From NCBI GenBank assembly GCA_026545765.1, contig CM048842.1, forward strand, positions 24,082,667-24,146,666: a stretch of DNA of 64,000 nt, in the 5' to 3' direction. The stretch comes from Plantago major. Taxonomy: Eukaryota > Streptophyta > Magnoliopsida > Lamiales > Plantaginaceae. The position numbers and the translations under genes are program-made. The notes beneath the pieces were generated by a model. The model ran no database searches. It was not told where the DNA came from and saw nothing but the letters and a program-made list of their open reading frames with translations. This document shows positions 22,839 to 33,973 of this stretch, piece by piece (position 1 is the stretch's first letter; the number at the start of each line of letters is the position of its first letter).

Positions 22839-25018
22839 ATCATACTCCGAAAATAGGCTACGTCAGCTATCAATATTTTTGACATTTTCTTTTTCTGGCC
22901 TCGAAGCCCAACAGTTGTACTTGAATTTCCGTCAAATCAATACAACTTAGTTCTCCAAGATAAGTGCTATATTTAAAAACATACTACCTCGGACCCTTCA
23001 AGAAGATCCGAGCCAAATGGTGTAACAAACAATTGAAACAGAACTGACTTTTCGGATGGGGGGATATGACAGGTCAAAGATAGATCACAACAGAAATCTT
23101 GTATTTCTTAAAAAGTACAAATTACAAAGTTCGGACATGCCTGTCCGAGTCACAACAAACAAGGAAAATTTACATTGTTTTTTACAAAAACAGGAGGTGG
23201 TTCTTTGAGGAGTATCCACCGTCCGTCATGGACCAATTGGCTTCATTCCGAGCCTGGACTTCCGAGTAGAACAGGCACAGCATCCTATCAGAGCAAACTC
23301 GTGATAGAGGGACCTTTTTCAAGAGTACCTCTGATGTCTGAACCATGAATCCTTTACAACGATCTCGGGCGTTCCGAATAAAAGTGGCCAGCAAGCGGAA
23401 ATTAACTCTCCGGACCAAACTCATGATGATACAACGGCATCAGTCACTTCGAGGAAACCCTCACGGACACCCCAGTTACTGGCAAAACGTGACTGATGCG
23501 ATCGAACCAACTTAAGATGGTCCAGATGGAGTAGCTGTAGGATTCATGTGGTGATTTCCGAATCGCACAGCCTGACCTCTGGACAAAGGATAACTTTGAA
23601 TCCGAACCGGAGTCTCGGAGGTACGGAGACGTAATCAAAGCGCTTTCTCAAGACCATCCGCATCTTCCACCACAACCACTTTCTGGTTCGTGCTCATCCA
23701 CACCACAAGAAAATGGTAAATGGTGGAAGGAGCAGGAAACCCGAGGATTTGATTCTCCGAATCAACAGGTGTAGTACTTCCTGGAACCGGCGAGCTAGTC
23801 TGCTCCCCCGGGGCTAAAGTTCTTGACACAAACTACAGCCCCGGAGAGAGAAGACTAGCACGGAGATCCGAGGAGATATACTTCCGAAAAGGGTAAATAG
23901 TGGAAAGGGCAGGCAACCTGTGGAATTGATTTTTCTAAAGTGACAAATATTTGGAAATCCATGGATCCAGCGAGGTAGTCCGCTTCCCCGGGGCTCAAGA
24001 TGTTAATACACACTACAGCCCCATAGAAAGAAGACTAGCACGGCGATCCGAGGTAGAGTGATTCCAAGTAACTCGATTTTATCGTCCCCAACATGGTCCG
24101 ACCCAAATGGACTTCCGGACTTCTGAAAAAACCCTCAGAGGCGGATCACGCATAGGAACGGTGGAATCAACCTACTCATTAGGATATCTGGACCCAAGGA
24201 TCCGAATCATCTACTACAATAAAAGGAATGGAATGATCTGGCAAAAAGCCGTACAATCCAGGGGTATATATAGAAATGAAGAACCAATCATCACTCGCCA
24301 CGTTACCCGTAATCGTCGGCGATGGGCTTGGGCCTGGACTTGGGCCTAATGTTTGGGCTGCTATTGGGCCAACCCAGAGTCCCTTCACATTTCCGGCCTT
24401 ATTGAGTGAATTATCTTGAACTGTTGCCCGCTCGGATCCGCACCCGGGGCTGCCATGATAACTTCCGTACCAACTGTAATCCGTAGCAAGTCACTCAACC
24501 TTTCTAACCACCTTTTCACAAGTCAACGGAGCAGTACACCAAGTCTCTACGGATCGAGCAGGATGATAACATCTGAACTAGTCCTACTCGTTACAGATTT
24601 GAGCAAACCAATCTTATTTATACGATTAGCATTTAGAGCTAAGACCCGGATAAACGTCTTGTCCGACCAAGCCAAAGGTCGACCAATTGAATATTGCATT
24701 ATTTCAGGAGCATTTGGTCTCGTGGACTCGGATCCCCTGACCGACGACCGAGCCAACGATTCTTAGGTTACTGGTTTATTTTATATAAATAAAGTGTGCA
24801 ATGGAAAACATGCATTTGAATAAGAGGCAACACAAGCACATGTTAGAGCTAATTCGAGCCATTAATGAGCCCGGACCAATGCAATAAAATATCAAATCAA
24901 CTGCAGTTATCCGAATACAGATTCGATAAACATTATCCAAAAAGACAGCAACAAAAAGGACAACATTGTCTCACGGTCCGAAGACAGGAATTACAGATTT
25001 CCGGGGCATACCCCGTCT
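22839..25018. other. Noncoding spacer of element E between pol and the antisense gene
   Basis: No supported coding region. It contains a two-unit tandem repeat (about 23700-24055) and pieces rich in TCCGA, a word shared with the LTR. Its length fits Tat-lineage elements, which often carry kilobases of noncoding DNA after integrase. Confidence 0.7.
23700..24055. repeat. Two-unit tandem repeat, about 185 bp per unit, in element E
   Basis: Both units share GCGAG(C/G)TAGTC(T/C)GCT(C/T)CCCCGGGGCT, then an ACTACAGCCCC segment, then AGAAGACTAGCACGG(A/C)GATCCGAGG. The units differ by substitutions and short indels, so the duplication is not very recent. Tandem arrays in this position are described for Retand-like elements. 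Confidence 0.7.
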
Positions 25019-28000
25019 TCACTCCTCCCGCCGCTCGGGCGAACCAGCTTGTGTTCCGGAAGGGCCTACGATCTCCTTCTCAAGTGATGCTTGAAGATCT
25101 GCCAACCTTTGGTCTTTGGCTTCCTGAGCCAACCTTTTCTCCCTTCGGGCATGCAATTCTTCAAGGCAGGCAGGGCACTGCTTCATCAAGTCCAGATCCC
25201 GAGCGAAGTCATGGATGGGCCCGGGCAGAGTCAGCCAGTCCTGGTTGTGCTCCACATGTTCCTCCAAAGGGACGAAAACATTCGACATCAGCACCCGGGG
25301 CACGAACGTCGGAAGGTACGGACCACCACGGTCGTACTTCTTGTCTTCTGTCTCATCACAGACTAGCTCCACAAACTCGCACTTGGGCAAGTCATCGTCC
25401 GAGACACCCTCCGGAGCAAAGTCCGAGCCCTCGGCCTCCTTCAAAGCATTAATGCCTTCGGCCTCCATGTCGCAGTCACTCAGGATCCATCCCCTGTGCC
25501 GGAGTTGCCCCATGGCTGTATCGAAGCCATCCTGCCGAGCCTCGTCATACTTGGATTCAAGCATGAACTTGCAGGAGTCCGACCGCAGGAAGTCTTGAAC
25601 AGCCTGCGTCCGACCTTCAACAGCTCATTCAACATCATGTCCTTGAAGCTCCAGGAGACACTGACGTACTCATCCACGCTATCTTGATGCACCTTTAGAT
25701 CCTTCTCTAGCGACAGGATGGCACTCTTCAGCTTCGCCGCCTCCGCTTCAGACAGGCTGTTCACCTTGGACGTCTCCACTGCCCGAGCAGCCTATGCCTT
25801 GGCCAGATCCTCCTACATTGTGGCCCTCTGACCCGCCACCACGGAGCACGCTTGAATAGGGACAGTGAGCTACGATGTCCAACGTTGAAAAATCATAGCA
25901 AGGTTCCGAATCAAAGAACATTGAAACATTTCAACCATTAAACCATGGTTGGGTTAGTACGTACCTTCTGGTGAATTGCGGATAGCTCCGCAATCCGGTC
26001 TACTTCCGAAGCAGCAGCCATCCGAGCCACCTGAGCATCCATGTCCGGCTCACTACTCATTTTCCCTTTGCCCTTCTTGGCTGGAGGGATTGGACCTTCG
26101 GATGGATGTTTCTGCCCGGCCGCAGCACTTGAACCTCTAGCAGGTGGGTCTCGAGACACAGACCTCGGGGGTTTCTTGGCCCCCTTAGAGCTCGCCACCT
26201 TGCCCTTATCCGGGGTAGGTATCGCTTGAGCCTCCTCACCCGTCTCAGCCCTCCGAGTCTCCTCCACTCGGAACGTGGCTGCATTTCTTGGCTCCTCCAT
26301 CGGAAGCACAGTGGACTCTTGATGATTTGGCTTCTGCATTTTGCTTCCGCTTTAACTCCTGCATGGTGGACATGGTGTACTTGAACAAAAAATCTGTACA
26401 TCCAAAGGATGAGAAGTTAATACACGATAACAATTTTCTCATTCAAAATAAACAGAGCAATAGAGCAACCACCGACTCGGATAAATGACTGCATAACCGA
26501 ACGAGGAAGAACTTACTCAAATCCTTCTTCCCATCACAAAAGCTGGGCTCCGAAAAGCCAGCTGGGTAGGGAAGAGGCTAGCAGATTGAGCCTCGGAAGA
26601 AGTATTTATCCGGGTCTTGATTCTTGTGGAGCCCTTGCATCCATAGAGGAATATTCCGAGCCGGAGGTTTCCAATTCGGCAGCCTATCTCGGAAAAACTT
26701 CTTTTCAAACCGCCATTGGACTCTCTCCGCCTCGGACTGACCCTGTTTTAGTGCGGGCCGGACGAAGATGTACCTCTTCCACCAATTGATCCCCAAGGAA
26801 GAGAGCGGATCCACAAAAAAAGTATATGCTTGGCGACATACAAGCGTATAGAAGAGTGTGTTCCTATTGCTTAAATTTACACTCAAAAGTTTATGGAAAT
26901 TGTCAAAAGTCACCGGGATGCCCTTGTATTTACACATCACCCCGAAGCACATCAGATTTTCGAGAGAGCGTTTGCCTGTGGCATCCGAGTTGATGGATAT
27001 CTTGAATGATATGGGGTTCAGTCCGCACAACTTATCTCATGAACGCACATGTACCCGGGAGGCGGATTGTAGAAGGTATGCAACTTATCCGGAAGGAGAA
27101 TCTCCACAGAATCCGGGATCTCATACCTCCTCCGAAGCTCCCCCACCTCCTCGGACGTCACAATAGACGGGCAGGTTGGCAATGAACAATCCTCGTTCAG
27201 CTCGCCATCCGGATCAGGATGAGTAACATCGTCCCGTGTCCGAGGAAACTTCACCCGGAACACGTCTTCACCCTTTTTACTGCCCTCAGTAGCTCTTCCT
27301 CAGTCAGCCGGTGACTCGTACCCGCTGGTCCAGTTGACTCCCTCTGGAAAACATGAGCAGAAAGCACCTCCTCCTCTTCATCCTCCTCAGAACCGACATT
27401 GTCAGTCCGACCCTCCTCCTCAACTTTGTTGTCCCCGGATGACGAACTCAACTCCACTACCGTCCGAAGGGGGCAGCAATCTGGACCCGATCCTCAACAC
27501 CCTCTTTGAACATGCCCAGCTCGGGTCGTGCCTCGGAGGTATCATGCACCTCCTCGATGTTAGGATCCTGTGGATCCGGAATGAATGGCACTCGGTTAGG
27601 GTTACTCCTAAAATTATAGCCTAAGTTGCGTATGAGGGATCGAATCTCTACCGGGAGTTCGGGCTCCTTCCCAGTACGGCGCGGACGGAGACCCCCTATG
27701 GTCCGAGAGGTCGTCTCTTGGATAGCACCAGCACCCTACACATTACAGACTTGTGGGTAATCCTGACACTTCGGAGACCCTGAACTCGGAACAACTAACC
27801 GAAGTAAAGAACTTACCTCGGGCTCTTCCCGGCCCGGACGAGGATAATGGTCCAGCTCTACCGAATCCTCAGCACCACCAATGTCAATCTCCTCGGAGCT
27901 GTCTGATAGGGACAACGCTTCAGAATTATATCCTTCAGCCTCGAATCGGTTCTGACTATCACTCTCGGACATCCTAGGGAAAGAAAAGGCACTTTTATGA

Positions 28001-28380
28001 TCTTTAAGATTGTAGTCTGAGAGGCCATTTATGTAGATTAAAGTTAAAGAAATTGACGATCGAAGGATAGGGATGACTCCGTCGGACGAGGTTAGTTCGG
28101 AGTTAGTGAGATGTCAGTTCGGTGTTAGTGTTGACTGTTCAACATATCTGAAGCACACTATGTTATAGCCAACTACGGGATACGAAAAATAGGCATACAT
28201 CCGAACATGCATCATTTTGAAGTTGGACATATAATCTGCAGAGAAAACTTGGAAGTAAAGAGAAAACAAGCAACTTACTTGCACTCGGATTCTTGGATTG
28301 AAGGTAGCTGACTTTCTGCGGATAACTCGCTCCGAACTTCTTCTTGCTCGCTTCGGATTGCTTGAACTTGCTTCAGACAT
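25019..28380 (-). pseudogene. Antisense gene (aORF) of element E, gypsy-type 'Transposase_28'-like protein
   Basis: Read on the minus strand from ATG 28380. A short basic N-terminus (28380-28279) ends in a strong GTAAGT donor. An acidic exon lies at 27972-27817, then a GT-AG intron at 27816-27736 in phase 0, then a piece to about 27465. After frameshifts near 27460 and 27260 comes the conserved domain: GELRRRYEIPDSVEILLP...PPPGYMCVHE (27018-27263) and LNPISFKISINSDATGKRSLENLMCFGVM to the WW-KRYIFVR region (26578-27030). Further introns: 26516-26394 and 25964-25870. The C-terminal part is K/P-rich, then coiled coil, ending at 25019. The domain is the plant 'putative gypsy type transposon' family; its role is unknown. 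Frames are broken in several places. Confidence 0.8.
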
Positions 28381-28438
28381 ACTCAAATTCGAAAAATCCT
28401 CTCTCTAGAAATTTGAAAGTGACATCGGTAAAAGCCCC

Positions 28439-28446
28439 TATTTATA
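28439..28446 (-). promoter_or_regulatory. TATA box of the antisense gene in element E
   Basis: TATAAATA on the minus strand, framed by CCCC/GGGG, 59 nt before the first ATG at 28380. Position and sequence are those of a normal plant core promoter, so the antisense gene probably has its own promoter. Confidence 0.65.
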
Positions 28447-29106
28447 GGGGGTTAAATCTGGAAGCCCAACCGTCGCCATTTTTCGGGATTAAATCACAAT
28501 CGTAGATCAAAATTCATCCAACGGCGTAGTACAACAATACCAAGTGAAATGACGCATTGGTACAAAAAATTTACCTTACGACGGAAAAAACACAAACAAC
28601 GAACTCCACCACTCTCGGGAGAAGGACACCACTCGACCTTCGGATGGCCGTTCCATCTTCTATTTCGGATGTCCCGCTTCGGAACATCTCAGCCAGGATT
28701 GATATAAACCCTATCCTTTTTACAAGGAAGGATGATTTATCTCACCATCACACGGACCCTCGTCCGTTCAAGATATCCATCTTCGGAGCATCCCTTCACC
28801 CACCAGAGGTACAACTCCGACGATTCTCTATCCACTTAGTCTCGCTTATAAATACCCCTTCTTTCTTTGATTTTGTTGCACTCCAAGCCTTCTTCCTCGG
28901 ACTGCAACAAAAGAAAGGGGGGGGGGGGGAGAGAGATTAAGTGAAGGACTACAAGAAGTACGGATAAGGACTATAAAAAGTACGGATTACACCTTTTTTC
29001 TACTTACGAGGGACGGATTGAAACGAGAAACAAACTGTCCTCTCCACTTTTAACCATAGTTCCACAACTATCTTCTACTAAGATACTTGGAAACTAGGGG
29101 GACATA
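28447..29106. other. Element E spacer before the 3' LTR
   Basis: No gene supported. A plus-strand TATAAATA at 28847-28854 is followed by pyrimidine-rich DNA, a 12-G run at 28919-28930 and a purine-rich stretch; the last bases before the LTR (ACTAGGGGGACATA) can serve as a polypurine tract. Confidence 0.55.
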
Positions 29107-30014
29107 TGTTGATACGGAAATATGTCCAATCCGTCATAGACGCCTTTGGAACGAATCCTAAGGCGTCCCAAGTTGACTATGAGTCTAGGACCTTACAGTC
29201 CGACCCAGGGTCCGACCCTAAGTCCCCGCAAGTTCGACTCACCCGGGTAGAAAGGAATAGGAGGACCCTCAGAATGGCAGGTCCGACCCTACCAATGGTC
29301 CGTAACCATGGGGTCCGACCCGGAAACCCGCCCGGACTCAACACAACAACCTCACAAGCAACCAAGTGAACTGGCACTAGAGAGTAAGGAGGTCCGATCC
29401 ACAAGGTCCGAATGAAAGGTACTTTACAGACTGAGAAGAGTATCTTATGGGCAACCCAGTATGGTCCGGACCAAACGTCCGGACCCGCCTCTTCGGACCT
29501 TAACCCATGGCAGACCGCATCAAAGCCCCTAATACTCTCACACTAATGACTAAACTACCCCTGAAAGCCCAAAGTGGAATGGGGCAAGTGTCATTAATGG
29601 GCCATGGGCCTATTGAAGCCTTGGTCGCTCAATACGGACCTTACACTTGGCACGATCTGGTGGAACCCTCCCATTTTGGGTAAATCTCTATATATAGGGC
29701 ACATACTTCAAGGATAAAGGTAAGTCAAGCCTTCTTCCCGGACTCATATACAGAGTAGATCTTCAGTCTCTCTTGAGTAAAGTCTCAGACCGGTTTGACA
29801 CTTAGCAAACCGGGTCTACGGTCCTAACCCCCCTCTCCAAGCTACTTTCGCAAGTTCTTACACTTCGCCTCTTATTAGTACGACGGTTCTTACGGGCTCT
29901 TACTCTTTGGTTCTTACAAGCAAGGTGGTTCTTACTCAAAGATGGTCTACGTACTTAGCGTGAAGGAAAGCAAGGGAAATTCTTTTAAGTGTTTGGGGGA
30001 CTTTGCCCTCGACA
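29107..30014 (+). repeat. 3' LTR of element E
   Basis: 908 bp, TGTTGATACGG to CTCGACA, followed by the CCTAG duplication at 30015-30019. Contains a TATATATAGGG promoter element near 29691 and many TCCGA words. Confidence 0.9.
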
Positions 30015-31029
30015 CCTAGAATAAAATCTAACAATCACAAAACAAGGTAATACCTAGATCATGAAATTCTACAAACAAAGAAGTTAAATAAATCCTTTCA
30101 TGAAGTGTGCTGATACGAGAGGACCAATTAAGGTTACCTAGTCGCAGTTCATCTTCTTGCTATTGCTAGTTCAAACAAATACGGGCTACAAGTAAGTAAC
30201 CACTACAAAGAGCCTGTCACGAGCTATGCAATAATATGGATATAGCCTAATTAATGATTAAGACACTAACAAGTTCGCATCGATACACCAAGATTCAGTA
30301 ATCAGAGGTAACAACCTGTCACGTACAAAGTAAATAGTAATTGTATGATTGATACCTGGATACGTCAGTGATAAGAGATCGTCTGAAAGGAAATATACTT
30401 CAATTGAAAGAGAGATTGAATCTCTAGAGTGTTTACAATGTTTGAATTGAGAGAAAAATAAATTTAGAAGGTATGAAGACATCTAAATGACTGAATACAA
30501 GTGGCCTATTTATAGAACCAAGGAAGTAGAAATTTGAAATCATGGGAAAAAAACTACCAGAAATCGTGGCTTGACTCTGTCTCGCCAGCTCTCACCGCGG
30601 TGAGCCTCTTTTATGTTCCTGGCTCGTCGTGATCTCTCTTCTTTGTGACAGCTCGTAATCTGTTTTAGTCTTCTGGACCGCGGTGAGCCTCCGTGTTGAT
30701 GGATCTCACCGCGGTTAGCCTCCCATCCAGGGAAACTCCCATTTTTCCCACTTCTTCCTATTTTCACTCCCTTGTCACCTCCTTGTCACCTCCTTGGAGT
30801 AATGGCCCACTACTTGGCCTTAGTGTGCTTCTAGAAGCTTGGATGAGCTTTAATTTGCACATTGGTCCTCCATCTTCTTGCCTTTTACCTAAAAACAACT
30901 AAAAAAAGTACAAAAACACACAAAACACCCAAACGTGAAAATGCACTAAAACACTATAAAAAAGGCTAAAAGACATAACAAAATACGGTTAAAAAAGACT
31001 AAATGAGTTGTTAAAATATCGCCTCATCA
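30015..31029 (-). repeat. Element D 3' LTR, main piece
   Basis: A minus-strand LTR that starts TGATGAGGCG at 31029 and runs down to the E insertion, resuming at 16791. It has a minus-strand TATA box (TATAAATA, about 30508-30515) and, upstream of it at 30590-30715, palindromes of the CTCACCGCGGTGAG kind. It is related to the LTRs of A, B and C. Confidence 0.75.
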
Positions 31030-31290
31030 AACTCCCCAAACCGAACCTTTGCTCGTCCTCGAGCAAACAAAACTCTAAAAAAAATCCTAGAAAAGAAAAA
31101 ACAAAAAGACATGACACAACACAGAAGAGTTCAATCAACAAGCTACCGGAACAACTGTCTGCGATCAATCTGTTTACTTTTCTGCATACAATTTACAAAC
31201 GTTATTTGCTTGTTCCTATCCTAAGTGTCAACTTTCCACTATAAACTGTGGATTTTAGGACTTCCGACTTATAAATTTAATCTTGATTGT
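31030..31290 (-). mobile_element. Element D interior remnant with hairpin and polypurine tract
   Basis: Directly upstream of the D 3' LTR on the minus strand is the tract GGTTCGGTTTGGGGAGTT (31030-31047), preceded by the hairpin TTGCTCG-AGGA-CGAGCAA (31049-31066). Only about 200 bp of interior follow before SIRE pol resumes. The 5' LTR and most of D are gone together with the end of SIRE integrase, consistent with one deletion. The exact right border is uncertain. Confidence 0.55.
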
Positions 31291-31333
31291 ATTTAGGGAT
31301 TACAGGTTCTACAACGAAAATCGAAATCTCTGA

Positions 31334-33225
31334 GTGCACATCAGAAATCCAGAAATGGATCAAGACACTGAGAATCTTCATCATGAAGAGGTAACTGAGC
31401 AGGCAGATGTTGTGAATCCTGTCTCAGATACCCTAGACACTGAACAAGTGTTAGATATCCCAAGCACATTGCAAGTGCCAGATATATCAGATACTGAACA
31501 AGTATTTTATCATGATCATAATGATACATAAATGAATCAAAATGATAATGATCCTACTAGTTCCAAACCCATTATGAAATGGATAAGAGATCATCCTGCA
31601 AAGGATGTGATAGGTTCTTTATACCAAGGGGTAAGAACTAGGAGAGCAATTGCTGAAAATGCAAATTCTCTCTTTGGATGTTTCATCTCATACATTGAAC
31701 CAAAGACCATAGAAGAAGCATTAAGAGACCAAGATTGGATCTCAACAATGCAAGAGGAACTGGATCAATTTCAGAAAAACAAAGTCTGGAAACTAGTTCC
31801 CTATACTGATGGAATATCTGTCATAGGAATTAAGTGGGTTTTCAGAAACAAGATGAATGAGTCTGGTGAAATAACCAGAAACAAAGAAAGGTTGGTTGCC
31901 AAGGGATTCACCCAGACTGAAGGACTAGATTTTGATGAGTCATATGCTCCAGTTGCAAGATTGGATGCAACCAGACTATTTCTAGCCTTTGTAGCTCATA
32001 ATGACTTTAAAGTTTACCAAATGGATGTCAAGAGTGCATTCCTAAATGGTGAGCTTGCTGAGGAAGTCTATGTTGAGCAACCACCTGGTTTTGAAGTTTT
32101 CTCAGAAAGAAAGATGGTCTATATGCTTCATAAAGCTCTGTATGGACTAAAAGAAGCTCCAAGAGCATGGTATGAGAATGTGTCCAAGTACTTGCTAGAA
32201 AGTGTCTTCAAGAAAGGAGAAGTTGACAAAACTCTCTTTACATTGAACCATGATGGGAAACTACTCTTAGTACAAGTTTATGTTGATGACATAATCTTTG
32301 GATCTGAGGACAAGCAACTTTGTGAAGACTTTTTTGAGCTCATGAAAAGTAAATTTGAGATGAGCATGGTGGGAGAATTGATCTACTTCCTAGGGTTGAA
32401 AGTCAAGCAACTTAATGATGGAATATTCATTAGTCAAACAAAGTATACAACAGACATGCTCGATAAGTTTAATCTTAAGCCTTTTGAAGAAGAATGCTAA
32501 GATACCTATGAGCATTGGAACCAAGATGACCTATACTGAATCCGACAAGAGTGCTGAGGAACAAAAGTATAGGAAACTAATTGGGTCTCTACTATACCTC
32601 ACGGCAAGCAGACCAGATATTCAATATGCAGTTGGTGTATGTGCAAGATTTCAAAAAATCCAATGCAATCATACTACAACATTTCTTTGAAAATTCTAAG
32701 GAATGTAAAAGGTACTATAGAAGTTGGATTGTGGTATCCAAAAGAATGTGGTTTGAGTTTAGTCGGCTATTCAGATGCTGATTATGCTGGATAGAAAAGT
32801 ACCTCAGGAACATGTCAATTCCTTGGTACTAGATTGATATCATGGTTCAGCAAGAAACAAAACTCAATTGCCACTTCAACCACTGAACCAGAGTATATTG
32901 TTGCTGGGTGTTGTGCCTCAAAAATTTTGTAGATACACAACTCAGAGACTATGAAATCAATGAAGTGAAAACTCCTATTTTCTGTGACAATACTAGTGCT
33001 ATTGCTATAACTCATAATCCTAAGTTTCATGCAAGAACAAAGCACATTGATGTTAGACACCACTTCATTAGAGATCATGTTGAAAAAGGCAATATTGAGA
33101 TTTTGAAGATTAGCACTGATGATCAACTTGCTGATATCTTCACTAAACCTCTGCAAGAAAGTAGATTCATGACCTTAAGACATAGTCTTGGGGTTAATGG
33201 AACTGCCAAAGTAAGGGAATGGTAG
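31334..33225 (+). pseudogene. pol: SIRE-type pol: reverse transcriptase and RNase H
   Basis: After a variable acidic linker (31334-31531), the frame 31532-32500 contains the copia reverse transcriptase: [64 protein letters not shown] and the YVDD box at 32279-32290. A frameshift near 32490 moves it to 32415-32690 (LIGSLLYLTASRPDIQYAVG), and another to the RNase H (GYSDADYAG, stop at 32792-32794, then STSGTCQFLG and ATSTTEPEY, where the usual A-E-Y Ala is Pro). 32908-33225 ends the RNase H with KHIDVRHHFIRDHV and DIFTKPL. The linker before reverse transcriptase is normal for SIRE. Confidence 0.88.
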
Positions 33226-33973
33226 CTGAGATGGGAACTCAGTAACCATCAGAAGAAATAAAGGCTTTCTGGAAGAAAAGCACTTTAAGAAATTACTGAA
33301 GGAAAGACAAGTATCTGAGACGGGTACTCAGATACCAAGGCAAAGGGTAAAAAAGGCTACCTTAGAAATCTGAGACGGGAACTCAGATATCAAGAGAATC
33401 ATACAGTAACGGGGAAAACAAAAGAGAATTATAGTACAGCTGTCAATTTCAACTACTCTCTTGTGTTTTGTATTTTTCCTTTCTAGTGAAATTTACAAAC
33501 AGATCAAAGGCTTAAACATGAGCTCAGATATCGATCTGTCCCTTAGTTACACAAATTAAGACAAGAGTCAGATAGCTACTCGCTAAATTTCATTAATTGG
33601 GCACAATTACATGTGTTAATTGTATTCATTGCCGATAAAGCAATCTAAGCCTTTGAAAAATATGGCGATCCAAATTTAACGGTTAAGATGAGTCTCGGTA
33701 AGTTAGTGGCGCAGTGAAATCAGACTGTGGCCCACTAGCATTTAATGCAAAGCCAGTTTTTCACCTACATATACACAAAATCAATTTGTGTGTATTTGTG
33801 TGTTGAGATTACATTACTATATAAAGAGGTTTTTGGCAAAGACAAACACTTTCGCTTAAACCTACATTCAATCTTGCACAAAAACAACAAAAACACTCTA
33901 AGTCTTTCTGCTAATTTCTCTGCAAATCTTCTATTCCTTATTTAGTTTTTCTTAAAAGAATTACTAACTCGAT
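33226..33973 (+). promoter_or_regulatory. SIRE spacer after pol with hairpins and a promoter-like segment
   Basis: The spacer starts with three hairpins of the same design directly after the pol stop: 33226-33242, 33311-33335 (9-bp perfect stem) and 33368-33388, each with a 7-nt ACGGGWA-type loop. At 33818-33825 is TATATAAA. From about 33850 the sequence is A/C-rich (CAAAAACAACAAAAACAC), like a plant 5' leader, then pyrimidine-rich. It stops at 33973, where the M1 LTR joins with its exact end. In SIRE the extra frame follows pol, so this may be the promoter and leader of ORF3; no start codon remains. Confidence 0.5.
33969..33973. repeat. Candidate target site duplication of M1 (left copy only)
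   Basis: TCGAT directly precedes the exact LTR end at 33974. The partner would be at the far end of M1, which is not recognisable in the window. Confidence 0.35.

Larger units (their letters stand above)
16792..30014 (+). mobile_element. Element E: Tat-lineage Ty3/gypsy retrotransposon with antisense gene
   Basis: About 13.2 kb. LTRs start TGTTGATACGG and end CTCGACA. Order: 5' LTR (3'-truncated), gag, protease, reverse transcriptase, RNase H, second RNase H, integrase, noncoding DNA with a tandem repeat, an antisense gene and the 3' LTR. Two RNase H domains and an extra antisense frame are recognised traits of Tat/Retand elements. Five-base target duplications are perfect. No primer site survives and there are at least six in-frame stops, so the copy is dead. 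Confidence 0.9.

Noticed and set aside
24865-25598. Plus-strand frames of 90-195 codons
   Set aside because: Shadows of the antisense gene of element E, GC-rich there; the minus-strand reading has the coiled coil and family features.
29106-29369. 87-codon frame at the start of the 3' LTR of E
   Set aside because: Lies in LTR DNA; the same frame in the 5' LTR is broken.
31299-31345. GAGTGCACATCA near 31334 as a further LTR end
   Set aside because: Only a short resemblance to the A-type LTR end, without a preceding LTR; it fits the SIRE linker as well.
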